From contig CAYXUZ010000004.1 of NCBI GenBank assembly GCA_964467705.1, positions 34,374-98,373 of the forward strand: a DNA stretch of 64,000 nucleotides, read 5' to 3'. The notes beneath the pieces are model-generated. The model did no database searches. It was given only the letters and a program-made list of their open reading frames with translations, and was not told the origin of the DNA. Position numbers and translations under genes: made by a program. Below are positions 1 to 8,498 of this stretch, piece after piece (position 1 is the stretch's first letter; every line of letters starts with the position of its first letter). This DNA comes from CAADGU01 sp964467705 (lineage in GTDB: Bacteria; Chloroflexota; Anaerolineae; Promineifilales; Promineifilaceae).

Positions 1-509
1 CGGACAATGGCAATGGCAAAGGCGCGGTTGAGCCAGACACGGCCGTTAGCCGCCACCAGCAAATAGTCAATATCTCCGTCCGGGGCCATGTTGTCTACAG
101 CCAGCGAGCCGGTGACGGCGACCATGCGGGTGAAGGGCAGGCTGGCCAGCAGACGGCCGTACTGCATGGCGACAGGCCACAACTGGCGGGCTAATCGTCC
201 TCGTTCCTGGCGAATGGCGGCCGTTTCTTCACGGCCAGGCAGGGCATAATACGGGCCAACACGGCAGAGATGGCGGCTGGCAAACCGTTTGTCGGCCAAC
301 ACTTTTTCCACTTCGGGCAGGGTGGCGGCGGCTTCGGCCAGATAGCGGTGGATTTCGACGGCCGTGAGTGGGTAATCGAACACATCCACATAGGCGACGG
401 TGCGCCAGACGGCCGTTTCCAGTGGCGTCAGTGCGTCAGGGGCTGATGGGGGCATTGGTTTGGGGATGACGGTTGGTCGGGGATACTCGCCCGTAGCCAG
501 ATTACTCAT
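1..509 (-). CDS. Nucleotidyltransferase-domain protein, 3' end cut by the window
   Basis: The reading frame is open from the ATG at 507-509 to the window edge, giving at least 169 residues that begin MSNLATGEYPRPT. A predicted winged-helix-like N-terminal part (about residues 28-110) is followed by VTGSLAVDN at 132-140 and DGDIDYLLV near 144-152. This is the GS-x(n)-DxD pattern of Pol-beta-type nucleotidyltransferases, with D146 and D148 as likely metal ligands. The gene starts 5 bases after the stop of the O-antigen ligase gene, so the two probably share a transcript, and a role in envelope glycan or nucleotide-sugar metabolism is possible. Substrate unknown; the C-terminus is not visible. 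Confidence 0.7.
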   Translation of the reverse strand, partial: MSNLATGEYPRPTVIPKPMPPSAPDALTPLETAVWRTVAYVDVFDYPLTAVEIHRYLAEAAATLPEVEKVLADKRFASRHLCRVGPYYALPGREETAAIRQERGRLARQLWPVAMQYGRLLASLPFTRMVAVTGSLAVDNMAPDGDIDYLLVAANGRVWLNRAFAIAIV

Positions 510-514
510 TTGGT

Positions 515-1978
515 TTATTCCTCAACGTAGCCATCCGATTTCGACAACCAAAGATTACTAGAGAAATCGGTTGTCTTGGCCCAGGTTGGTACTGTCCACA
601 TGGCCCCTGCCAGCCCCAACATGATGGCCCCTTGCATGGTGAAGGGGGTGGGTTCCGGTTGCAGCAGGCTGATGACGAGGAGGGCCAGCCAGACGGCCGT
701 TGCCGGGGCATAGTGGGTTAGCAAGTGGCGGCGGGCCAGCGGCCAGAAGAGTACCGCCAGCCAACAAAGCAGCCCCACAATGCCCAATTCCACACCTACC
801 AGCAGCGGTGTAAGGTGTACCAGCCCGGCGTAATGCAGCAGTTGTTGGGCGGCGGGCACAAATTGGCCCGGCCCCACGCCCAGCCAGGGATAGGTTTGCA
901 GCAGTTCCCAGGCCACCGGCAGGTCGCGGGCACGTTCTAAAAAGGAAGCCATTTCCACCAGGTTGCGCGGCCGGGAAATGCGCCCCAGCAGCACCGGCGA
1001 ATAAAGCAGGATGAACATGATAAAGCCGCCGCCAAGAAGCAACAGCCAGACGATGCTGGAACGGGAGAGGTGAAAGGGCAGCCCATTCGCTGGCCTCAAG
1101 GCAGGTTGTAACCTCCAGCCCGCCACCCCATACACCAGCAAGCCGGCGGCCAGCGCCAGCCAGGCCGAGCGAGACAGGCTGACCAGCAAGCCACCTAGCC
1201 CAACTATCAGCGCCAGTTGCAGAAGGAGCCGCCATTTGCCAGAGGCCACCCTGACCAACGGCCAGAGCATGAGCCAGAGCAGGGCCAGCTTCCAGCCGAG
1301 CCGGTTGGGGTGGCTGTTGAGGCCATAGCCGCGCAGCCAGCGGGCGTCGCCATTCATCACAATGCTCACATCCAGCCGGGCCGCACTGAGGAGGGGTTCG
1401 CCCATGAAATTGAGGTTGAGGTCTTGCTGCCGCCAGAATTGCAGCATGGCTACGCTGCTTTGCGCCAGCATGACGAGCGCCAGAACGGTGGTCAGTCCCT
1501 GCCAGACGGCCGTCGGCGGATGCGCCATCGGCGGATGCAGATTCAATACGCTGAGATAAATAAGCCAGAAGAGAAGGAGCATGAGTACGGCCGTGATCAT
1601 CGGCCGTATGGGGGCAGAACGCACATAAAAAAGAGTGATGGCAGTTGCCAACACCGTCAGCACGGCCAGAGGCAGCGTGACACGCCGGTCACCCCATGAC
1701 CAGGTGGTGGATTCACGCCACTGTACCAATAGACCGATTGCCAGCAGCAGGGGCAACAGGCTTAATGGCCCGATTTGCCAGCCGAACAGGGAGACGGCGG
1801 CCCAGGTGAAGGGGCCTTGCTGCCAGCCGTAGGAATGGCTGAGCAGCGCCAGCAGTAGAAAGAGCAAAAATACTCCCCGGCTCAGGGAAATAAAGGCAAG
1901 CCCGTTTGTAGTAGGCGATTTATCGCCTTCCATTGGCGATAAATCGCCTACTACAAACGAGGGGGTGGGGCGTTTCAT
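515..1978 (-). CDS. O-antigen ligase / polymerase family membrane protein
   Basis: A 487-residue protein with about ten or more hydrophobic segments. It carries Wzy_C-type loop motifs: RGYGLNSHPNRLGWK in the large loop, SLSRSAWLALAAGLL in a membrane helix and LGVGPGQFV later. The family joins or polymerises undecaprenyl-linked glycans at the outer face of the cytoplasmic membrane. The first 26 residues are encoded largely by a perfect 57-base inverted repeat, and the hydrophobic core starts only at about residue 30, so the native start is uncertain; a Met at residue 16 lies in the repeat loop. It sits between the nucleotidyltransferase and a B12-radical SAM gene on the same strand. Confidence 0.85.
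   Translation of the reverse strand: MKRPTPSFVVGDLSPMEGDKSPTTNGLAFISLSRGVFLLFLLLALLSHSYGWQQGPFTWAAVSLFGWQIGPLSLLPLLLAIGLLVQWRESTTWSWGDRRVTLPLAVLTVLATAITLFYVRSAPIRPMITAVLMLLLFWLIYLSVLNLHPPMAHPPTAVWQGLTTVLALVMLAQSSVAMLQFWRQQDLNLNFMGEPLLSAARLDVSIVMNGDARWLRGYGLNSHPNRLGWKLALLWLMLWPLVRVASGKWRLLLQLALIVGLGGLLVSLSRSAWLALAAGLLVYGVAGWRLQPALRPANGLPFHLSRSSIVWLLLLGGGFIMFILLYSPVLLGRISRPRNLVEMASFLERARDLPVAWELLQTYPWLGVGPGQFVPAAQQLLHYAGLVHLTPLLVGVELGIVGLLCWLAVLFWPLARRHLLTHYAPATAVWLALLVISLLQPEPTPFTMQGAIMLGLAGAMWTVPTWAKTTDFSSNLWLSKSDGYVEE
1903..1959. repeat. 57-base perfect inverted repeat inside the O-antigen ligase 5' end
   Basis: The arms 1903-1927 and 1935-1959 are exact reverse complements (25 bases each) around a 7-base loop, 1928-1934. 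The core reads GTAGTAGGCGATTTATCGCC. At 57 bases it adds exactly 19 codons and leaves the frame open. It looks like an inserted palindromic element. Confidence 0.9.
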
Positions 1979-1985
1979 GCGTGGA

Positions 1986-3494
1986 TTAGAAGCCGGATGT
2001 TTCCGGGCGTTGGTAGGCGATGAGATGATGCAGGGCGCGCAGTTCCAGCGGCGAACGGTAGATGCGGGTGTGGTAGCGCCAGGAAGAAAGCAGTTTGAGA
2101 ATACGGCGACGCGCTCCGGTGAGGTGGGTGTCGGTGGAGGTGGGGTAGTAGGCGTTGAGGACGCGCTCGAAGTCGTGTAGTTGTTTGTGGAGCGGCCGTT
2201 TAATCCAGGGCATGGTCAGGCTGCGGCGCTGCGAAAAGTTGAGCCAGGCGGGGCTGACCCACTCTTCCAGCGTTTGCGGGAAGGCGAACCCTTCCGCCTG
2301 CGCTTCGTCGTAGAGGTCGCCTGCCAGGGGGACGGGGGTGTAGAGGTACATGATGATTTCGGCGGCGGGGTTGAGTTGTTTCACCTGGCGGATGAAGTTC
2401 ATGGTCTGGTGGGCGTCGGCTTCGGGGTCGGGCGGGTTGCCCATGACAAAAGAGAGTTCGGGCACGATACCGTAGCTTTTCATGCGGCGCACCATTTCCA
2501 GCGTTTTGTCGGGGGTCATCTGGCCGCCTTTGTCCATGCGTTTGAGGGTTTCCAGCGAGCCGGACTCTGCACCCAGAAAGACCATTTTCAGGCCAGCGTC
2601 ACGCATGAGTGCCCAGGTGCGGTCACTGTATTGCATCATGGTGTCAATGCGCCCTTCGCCCCACCAGGCGAGGCCCAAATCCATGATGCGTTCGCTGAAT
2701 TCGGCGATGCGCGCTTCCTGGGTGAAGAAGTTATTGTCGTAAAATTCGATGGCGTTGACCTGCCATTTTTCGTGGTAGAGGCGGGCGATTTGTTCGAGTT
2801 GGACGGCCGTTTGCGGCAGCCAACGGCCGTTCACCATATTAACCACAGCGCAAAAGTTACAGAAAAAGGGGCAGCCGTAGGAGGAGTGGTAGCCCAATGT
2901 GCGCCTGCCGAGGAAGGTAGGGCGGACGTAACGGCCAACGGAGACACGCTCGAAGTTCCAGGGGGGCAGGTTTTTGGGAGCGGGGATGGGGGCCAGGGGG
3001 TTGGTGACGGGACGGCCATCGGCGTCTTTGTAGGCGAGGCCGGGGATTTGGTAATCGGTAATCGGTAATCGGTAATCGGTGAGGGGGATGGTGGTACGGC
3101 CGTGCAGGTGGTCGAGTAGCTGGAGGAAGGCGTATTCGCCGTGGCCGCGAATGACGTAATCTACGTAGTCGGCACGCAGGCAGACGTCCCAATGTTGGGT
3201 GGGGAAGTAGCCGCCCCAGATGATGGTGAGGTGGGGGTGGCGGCGTTTAAGTTCGCGGCAGAGGGGGACGGCCTGCTGCAACTGGGGGCCGGGCATGACG
3301 GTGACGGCCAGGAAGGGAGCGGGACCGGCCTGTTGGATACGGCCGTGTAGCACCGCTAATGGGTCATCTTCCAGATTGCCATCCACAATTTCGTATTCGT
3401 ATTGCCCTTCCAATACGGCGCCTACGGCCAGCAGAGACATGGGCAGAACAGGTTTGCGGTTGGCCGATGATTGGGGGTTATAGAAGATAATCAT
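1986..3494 (-). CDS. B12-binding-domain radical SAM protein
   Basis: A 502-residue protein. The N-terminal cobalamin-binding-like Rossmann domain (about residues 1-130, MIIFYNPQSSANRKPVLP through RGHGEYAFLQLL) is followed by a radical SAM core with the cluster motif CPFFCNFC, then a helical C-terminal part. The architecture is that of BchE/HpnP-like B12-dependent radical SAM enzymes, which include methyltransferases and cyclases; the substrate is not predictable. The ATG at 3492-3494 is preferred to an in-frame GTG six codons upstream, because MIIFYNP fits the family's first strand. A (GTAATCG)4 repeat at 3051-3080 lies in frame and encodes TDYRLPITDYQ. Its stop is 7 bases before the O-antigen ligase start. 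Confidence 0.85.
   Translation of the reverse strand: MIIFYNPQSSANRKPVLPMSLLAVGAVLEGQYEYEIVDGNLEDDPLAVLHGRIQQAGPAPFLAVTVMPGPQLQQAVPLCRELKRRHPHLTIIWGGYFPTQHWDVCLRADYVDYVIRGHGEYAFLQLLDHLHGRTTIPLTDYRLPITDYQIPGLAYKDADGRPVTNPLAPIPAPKNLPPWNFERVSVGRYVRPTFLGRRTLGYHSSYGCPFFCNFCAVVNMVNGRWLPQTAVQLEQIARLYHEKWQVNAIEFYDNNFFTQEARIAEFSERIMDLGLAWWGEGRIDTMMQYSDRTWALMRDAGLKMVFLGAESGSLETLKRMDKGGQMTPDKTLEMVRRMKSYGIVPELSFVMGNPPDPEADAHQTMNFIRQVKQLNPAAEIIMYLYTPVPLAGDLYDEAQAEGFAFPQTLEEWVSPAWLNFSQRRSLTMPWIKRPLHKQLHDFERVLNAYYPTSTDTHLTGARRRILKLLSSWRYHTRIYRSPLELRALHHLIAYQRPETSGF
3051..3080. repeat. Heptamer tandem repeat (GTAATCG)4 inside a radical SAM gene
   Basis: Four direct copies of GTAATCG plus GT, inside the coding sequence and in frame. 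The same unit recurs in other gene junctions of the window, for example 22282-22312, 31642-31707 and 62887-62917. Confidence 0.9.
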
Positions 3495-3523
3495 AATGGG
3501 TGTCCACTTCACGAAGTCATTGC

Positions 3524-3583
3524 GTAATTGGGTGATTTAGCAATTGGCGGTTATTGGCAGCAATTACTCAACTACCCAATTAC
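3524..3583. repeat. Palindromic gene-junction repeat
   Basis: GTAATTGGGT at 3524-3533 is mirrored by ACCCAATTAC at 3574-3583, with further AATTGG/CAATTA units between. It lies in the divergent region between the radical SAM and DUF952 genes. Confidence 0.6.
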
Positions 3584-3647
3584 CTCTTGCTGCCGGGTCA
3601 TTATAGCATTGACTGGCAAGAGGGAAAGAACCGGGCATAATGGAAGC

Positions 3648-3995
3648 ATGATCATTTTGCATATCACAAGGCGGGGGGAGTGGGAAACGGCCGTGAAACA
3701 GGGGCAGTATACGGCCGTTTCCCTGGCGACCGAGGGGTTCATTCACTGTTCCACCCCAGAGCAGGTGCTCATCCCCGCCAATGAACGCTTTCGGGGGCAA
3801 ACCGATTTGCTGCTGCTATGCATTGACCCCACCCGGCTGGTCGCCCCGCTGGTGTATGAAGATTGTTACCAGGCGGGAATGGCTTTCCCCCACATTTACG
3901 GGCCGCTTAATACTGATGCCGTGCTGCGGGTGGTTGATTTTCCACCACAGATTGATGGTACATTTCTGCTGCCACCGTCACTTTGCTTCACATAA
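3648..3995 (+). CDS. DUF952 family protein
   Basis: A small soluble protein of 115 residues, matching the usual DUF952 length. Hallmarks are MIILHITRRGEWETA at the start, the EGFIHCSTPEQV block near residue 30, LLLLCIDPTRL, and FPHIYGPLNTDAVLRVVDF towards the end. The family has a fold related to ADP-ribosyl-processing proteins but no settled function. The ATG at 3648 is chosen because the homologous region begins there; the frame is open further upstream, but that part is repeat sequence. The octamer ACGGCCGT occurs twice within its first 80 bases. Confidence 0.85.
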   Translation: MIILHITRRGEWETAVKQGQYTAVSLATEGFIHCSTPEQVLIPANERFRGQTDLLLLCIDPTRLVAPLVYEDCYQAGMAFPHIYGPLNTDAVLRVVDFPPQIDGTFLLPPSLCFT

Positions 3996-4033
3996 TCTTG
4001 CAAGTATGCTAGAATTCCGGCGCAATCAAGTCA

Positions 4034-4066
4034 AGACCTGACAGGTTTCTCAAGCCTGTCAGGTCT
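4034..4066. repeat. 33-base palindromic element, copy 1
   Basis: A 15-base arm (AGACCTGACAGGTTT), loop CTC, then the complementary arm with one mismatch; the ends are AGA and TCT. It ends 9 bases before the start of the cNMP/PH gene and would fold in its leader. Same architecture as 8077, 28384, 54492 and 62923. Confidence 0.85.
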
Positions 4067-4075
4067 GTTTAGCTA

Positions 4076-5849
4076 ATGACCACCAAACTGGAATTTCTGA
4101 AAAATTATCCCCTATTCAAAAAGCTAGAGCCAGAAGATTTGGCAGACCTGGCGGCTTTGGTCGAGGAATATGAGTACCGCGATGGGGCGGTGGTGGCCTA
4201 TCAACGGGATGCCGCCGATAGTCTCTACATATTAAAAAGTGGTCGGCTGTATGCCAAGACGGTGGAGCGGGGTATTGTGACCCACAGCCGTCATTATTTA
4301 CCTGGCGACCACTTTGGGCTGGAGTGGCTTTTTGCTCCCAGTGTGCATCCGGCTACAGTACAGGCCAAGTCCCATGATGATCGGCCGGTGCNNNNNNNNN
4401 NTACACGGCCGTGACTTTTTGCCTTTTCTTAGCGGCCATCATGATGTCATTGATGCGCTGGAGCCGGTGTATGACGCAACCGATACGCAGGTGGCGGGAT
4501 TCCCGGAGGAGCAATATGCAGAAGCGTTGAAGATGAAGGCAAAGCGCGACCGGCGCAGCAACACCATGAAGATTTTGCCGGATGAGTTGATTGAGTTTCT
4601 ATCGCGGCGTAGTGGATGGTATTTATTTGTGCAGATGATTCCCGTCATTTTAGGGTTGCTACTGGTGATGGTATTGCCGTTTACTTATCTGGCCAGCCAA
4701 CCGCCGGGAACCATTTTGTATAATATGCAGTTTTGGTGTCCGGGAGCGCTATCTTTGATTTTTGTGTTATGGGGGCTTTTTCGCTTTTTTGACTGGACAA
4801 ATGATTATTTTATTGTGACAAACCGGCGGGTGATTCATCGGGAGTTTAATCTGCGCGCTTTCCGGGTGGATATAAAAATAGCGCGGATCGATCAAATCCA
4901 AAGTGTAACGACGTTGAAGCCTTCGTTGATTGCCAATTTGTTGAACTACGGCACGGTCAAATTGCCGACGGCCTCGCAGTTTGGGGTGATTCTGTTTGAC
5001 AATATCAGCCAGCCCAAACGGGTGGCGGAGATATTGGAGCGACTGACTAAGCGGGTGAGTACGCTGGATTCCAGCCGGGAGCAGACGTTGGTGCGCCAAT
5101 CTATTGAGACGTATTTTGGGTTTGAGCAGCCATATGAGTTGGTGGGTGAGGAGGTGGATAGCCCCTCAAATGAACCAGAAAACCCAGGCTGTTGGGGTAG
5201 TATCGTGCGTCGCTACCAGTGGCGGATTGAAGAGAATGGGGTAATTACGTATCACAAACATTTTTTGGTGGCACTGGCTTCTATGTTTTGGCCACTGGTC
5301 ATTGGCGCTGTGTTGACTGTATTGGTTTATCTGGTGTACCGCTTTGATCTGGTCACGCCACAGATATTGGGGATTGGGGCGGCGCCCATTTACCTGATAT
5401 TGTTGTTGTGGCTCATTTGGGATTTGGAAAACTGGCGCAATGATTTGTATCAGTTGGACGGCCGTTATATTTTTGATATTGATCGCACACCGTTTGGTTT
5501 TGGTGAAAGTCGCAAGCAGGCGCAGTTACAAAATATCCAGAATGTGCGCGCCTATACGCCCGGATTGATTCACACTATTTTCAACTATGGTTTTGTGGAG
5601 GTGGAAACGGCCGGGGTAGACAGCAACATCGTGTTTGAGCATGTGCCGTTTCCGGGGGTGGTGCAGAGCGATATTTTCCAGCAGATTGAAGATTTAAAGC
5701 GGCGACAGCGTGAAGCGGATGAGACACGCCGTCATAAATCGTTTGCGGTATTGCTGGATGTGTACCGGCAGGAGGATGAGCAGGGGCGCATACCGCGCCG
5801 CACCCCAGAGCCGTTGGATTGGGAAGATGAGATGGAAGAGAGTGATTGA
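4076..5849 (+). CDS. Cyclic-nucleotide-binding domain plus twin PH-like membrane protein (interrupted by an assembly gap)
   Basis: The N-terminal 105 residues (MTTKLEFLKNYPLFKKL, then DAADSLYILKSGRLY and YLPGDHFGLEWLF) form a cNMP-binding beta-roll. After ten N at 4392-4401 the frame changes and continues as a membrane protein with two pairs of hydrophobic helices. Each pair is followed by a bacterial PH-like segment: WTNDYFIVTNRRVIHRE with its IDQIQSV strand, and WRNDLYQLDGRYIFDID with its LQNIQNV strand. I treat both pieces as one gene, because neither has another plausible start or stop at the gap; the gap length is unknown. The roll may regulate membrane PH domains in response to a nucleotide. 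The protein ends in an acidic tail. Confidence 0.75.
4392..4401. other. Assembly gap (10 N)
   Basis: Ten N inside the cNMP/PH gene. The reading frame differs on the two sides, so the true gap length is not ten or the edges are imperfect. Confidence 0.99.
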
Positions 5850-5896
5850 GTAATTGGAGGACTGGGAGATTATAAGTCTCCCAATCTCTTAATTAC
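5846..5896. terminator. Hairpin between convergent genes
   Basis: TGGGAGA at 5863-5869 pairs with TCTCCCA at 5877-5883, flanked by TAATTGG/TTAATTA-type repeats. It lies between the stop of the cNMP/PH gene and that of the DUF2723 gene, where a bidirectional terminator is expected; no long T-run. Confidence 0.45.
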
Positions 5897-8498
5897 CCCG
5901 CCCCTCTACCACCACCTGCCCTAAAATGAATCGGTCGCCGTTGAGGTTGCCGGTTGTGTCGGAGATGTGCAGGCGACGGCCGTTGACCATCTCATACAGC
6001 CCCACTTCAATCCAATAATCTCCAGGAGGTAGCTCTGGCGGTATAACCAGCCGGTATGGGTCAAGTAATTGCTGGCCGGGTAGCCATTTGGGAATCCACA
6101 AATGGGTAGGGGATGAGCCGCCCAAAGGGGTGTAATCCAATGCCACATGAGGCACGTTGTTACCGTCAATCAAATGCACAAACACGGTATAGCTTTCTTC
6201 GGTTTCAGCCAGGCTTTCCCATTTCAGGACGAGATTGATAACATCGCCGGGTTGAACGGTGATGGGGTCTGCCCAGGGGGCGCGAGTGAAACGGCCGTTG
6301 GCCCAGGCCCGCGCACTCATCAGCCCTACCCGCTGCCGGAAGTTCGCCAGTAAATCATCAGTTTCGGGCGGATTGTCCCTCGGCATTATTGTCAGGTTGC
6401 CCAGTTCCAGTTGAACCAGGTACTCCTCATCCTGGCTGAGATTTTTCAGGCTGACCGTTACCGGATACTCACCGCTGGGCAAATCGTGGGGCAGGGCAAA
6501 ATCAAACCGTTCCACAATCACTTCACCCGGCCACCAGGTGGGGGTGATGAGGTGGCTGTCGGTGGTGAATTCAAAGGTGAGATCACCGACGCGGACGATG
6601 GGCACGTAATAGTCGGCCGTGCTTGTCGGGGCGCGCATTGCCAGGGTGAACGGGACAAAATCGCCGGCAGTCACGGCCGTGTCTGGCAATGAATATCCCA
6701 CTATCTCAATGTCCCCACCCGCCAACGAACCCGACGTCAATTCCGACGGTATCGTTTCATCGCCCGGTTCTAAGACCTGGTAAAAGGGGCCGGACGGCCG
6801 TAGCCGAAACTCAGTACCGGCGATGGCATTGGGGCGGAAGTTGCTCAGGTAAACCGGCCCGCCGGGCAGGAAGCGGAAAATTGCATCCAGCCAGGGATTT
6901 TGGCCGCCGGTGGAGATGAATTCGGGGCGAACGTCGGCGGGGCTGGGCCAACGGCCGTCTACCCATTGCGCATACCACAGCGGCGTCATATGCTCCCAAT
7001 CATTCAGCAGCACCGCCCCCTCTCCCTGCCCGACAAACTGGTCAAACACGGCATTGACATAACGCTGCGCTTCGTCATACTCCCGCAGCGATACGACCGG
7101 CGTATTACGCACAAACTGATAAACCGGCCCCACCAGAAAAAATAAAACGACAACTAGCACTGATACGGTCACGGCCGTTCGCTCTCCTCTGCGTCTCAGC
7201 GCCTCTGCGCTAAAAACGGCTCGCATCAATCCAAATAACCCAATCCCGGCCCACAACCCCACCACCGCAAACGGCCCAATCAGATAGGCCATGATGTCCT
7301 GCGCCCGCAGACTAATGACAAAAGCGTAGGTGCCCAGCGCGGGGAGGGTGTATAAGATGACAAGGTGACGGGGTGACATGGTGACGGGGTGATGAGGTGT
7401 CACCTTGTCACCTTGCCACCTTGTCACCCCATCATAAAGCAGCCAGCCAAAGCCGAAAATTGCCAGCAAAATGGTAGGCAGGGTGTATTGCAGGCGGAGG
7501 AGGGTCCAGAAAACGATTTGGCGGTGGGGCAGTTCGGCCAGGGGAAAGGTGGGCAGGCTTTCCGTCAGGCCCCGCGCCAGCACGTGGGCCAGGAAGCCGT
7601 CCAGGGTGTTCATGGTGGTGGGGCCAAAACCGGGGTTCATCGGGCTGCGGATGGGGAAGTAGAGCCAGACCGTTAACCCCAACAGAGCAAAGGCGAGCAT
7701 TTTGAGCAGTGTTTTCCAGTCGCGCAGGATGGACGGCCGTACCAACGAAATAAACAGCCCATACCCCACAAACCCAAACACGGTCAGCGGATGGTGGGTG
7801 ATGCCCAACCCGGCGGAGAGGCAGAAGGCGTAGAGCCACTTATTTGACAAGGTGACAGGGTGACGAGGTGACAATGTGATAGCATTACTTGTCACCTTGT
7901 CACCTTGCCACCCTGTCACCCTGTCATGTGAAGTCGCCCACCACTTTGTCAGGAAATACAGATTTGCCAGCAAGAACGTGCCGGTGATGATGTGGGGGTT
8001 GGCGTGGATGGAATGCTGCCAGTGGTTCACGCCCGTGCCCACCGACAACCCGGCAAATAAAGCGGCGATGACGCTGAGAGTTGACAGGTTTCTCAAACCT
8101 GTCAACTCTAGTTGGCGGGTTGCCGTATGCACTGTGCCAAACACAAACAGGCAGGCCAGCGTCCCGGCGACGGCCGAAAGGAGGTGCATCCGCCAGGCGA
8201 TGGTGCCAATGGGCACGGCCGTCTGAATCAATTTGCCCAACAAGGTGATGAAGGCGTAACCGGGTGGATGGGCAATGCCCAAAATGTGGGCCACAAATGT
8301 GTATTCCGACGGGTCGCCAAATACCGGCGTTTGCGCCAGCGTGAACAGATAGCTGAGAAAAACAATTAGCAGAAGCAGGATAAAAGCCAGGCGGTGATCC
8401 GCGAAGAACGCGAAGAAACGCGAAGTTTCTTCTTCTCTTCTCTCTTTGCCCTCTTCGCCTCTTTGCGCCTTTGCGTTGAAATTAAAGAAGTTGGTCAT
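5889..8498 (-). CDS. DUF2723 / GT117-like polytopic membrane glycosyltransferase
   Basis: An 869-residue protein with about a dozen membrane helices in its first 480 residues, then a large extracytoplasmic part. GDPSEYTFVA (61-70) and AHPPG (76-80) mark the first loop, where DUF2723/PMT-type enzymes place acidic catalytic residues. The family transfers sugars from lipid-linked donors at the membrane. The ATG at 8496-8498 is preferred because the upstream gene ends at 8482 and MTNFFNF starts cleanly. Five separate repeats enter the frame (7180-7212, 7358-7430, 7845-7926, 8077-8109, 8401-8476), adding charged or low-complexity loops such as VTRWQGDKVTPHHPVTMSPR. The 17-base overlap with the GT4 gene suggests coupling. 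Confidence 0.8.
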   Translation of the reverse strand: MTNFFNFNAKAQRGEEGKERREEETSRFFAFFADHRLAFILLLLIVFLSYLFTLAQTPVFGDPSEYTFVAHILGIAHPPGYAFITLLGKLIQTAVPIGTIAWRMHLLSAVAGTLACLFVFGTVHTATRQLELTGLRNLSTLSVIAALFAGLSVGTGVNHWQHSIHANPHIITGTFLLANLYFLTKWWATSHDRVTGWQGDKVTSNAITLSPRHPVTLSNKWLYAFCLSAGLGITHHPLTVFGFVGYGLFISLVRPSILRDWKTLLKMLAFALLGLTVWLYFPIRSPMNPGFGPTTMNTLDGFLAHVLARGLTESLPTFPLAELPHRQIVFWTLLRLQYTLPTILLAIFGFGWLLYDGVTRWQGDKVTPHHPVTMSPRHLVILYTLPALGTYAFVISLRAQDIMAYLIGPFAVVGLWAGIGLFGLMRAVFSAEALRRRGERTAVTVSVLVVVLFFLVGPVYQFVRNTPVVSLREYDEAQRYVNAVFDQFVGQGEGAVLLNDWEHMTPLWYAQWVDGRWPSPADVRPEFISTGGQNPWLDAIFRFLPGGPVYLSNFRPNAIAGTEFRLRPSGPFYQVLEPGDETIPSELTSGSLAGGDIEIVGYSLPDTAVTAGDFVPFTLAMRAPTSTADYYVPIVRVGDLTFEFTTDSHLITPTWWPGEVIVERFDFALPHDLPSGEYPVTVSLKNLSQDEEYLVQLELGNLTIMPRDNPPETDDLLANFRQRVGLMSARAWANGRFTRAPWADPITVQPGDVINLVLKWESLAETEESYTVFVHLIDGNNVPHVALDYTPLGGSSPTHLWIPKWLPGQQLLDPYRLVIPPELPPGDYWIEVGLYEMVNGRRLHISDTTGNLNGDRFILGQVVVEGRGN
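7180..7212. repeat. CTCTGCG-type repeat inside the DUF2723 gene
   Basis: Repeats of CCTCTGCG and CTCAGCG, in frame, encoding a FSAEALRRRGER-like loop. Confidence 0.65.
7358..7430. repeat. Mirrored (AAGGTGAC)n repeat inside the DUF2723 gene, copy A
   Basis: GGTGACA/GGTGACG units run to about 7398, then their complement (TGTCACC, TTGTCACC) to 7430, so the stretch can fold on itself. It stays in frame in the coding sequence. Confidence 0.9.
7845..7926. repeat. Mirrored (AAGGTGAC)n repeat inside the DUF2723 gene, copy B
   Basis: Same unit and layout as 7358-7430: TGACAAGGTGACAGGG, then the complementary CTTGTCACCTTGTCACC block. In frame, between two predicted membrane helices. Confidence 0.9.
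8077..8109. repeat. 33-base palindromic element, copy 2, in frame in the DUF2723 gene
   Basis: Arm AGAGTTGACAGGTTT (8077-8091), loop CTC, perfect complementary arm 8095-8109. It encodes LELTGLRNLSTLS on the minus strand. Confidence 0.9.
8401..8476. repeat. Low-complexity (TTTGCGCC / CGCGAAGAAA) repeat at the DUF2723 N-terminus
   Basis: Repeats of ACGCGAAGA then CTTTGCGCC, mirrored in composition. They encode NAKAQRGEEGKERREEE, a charged N-terminal extension before the first helix. Confidence 0.75.

Noticed and set aside
2181..3068. 295-codon open frame opposite the first radical SAM gene
   Set aside because: Shadow frame, with valine- and glycine-rich low-information product.
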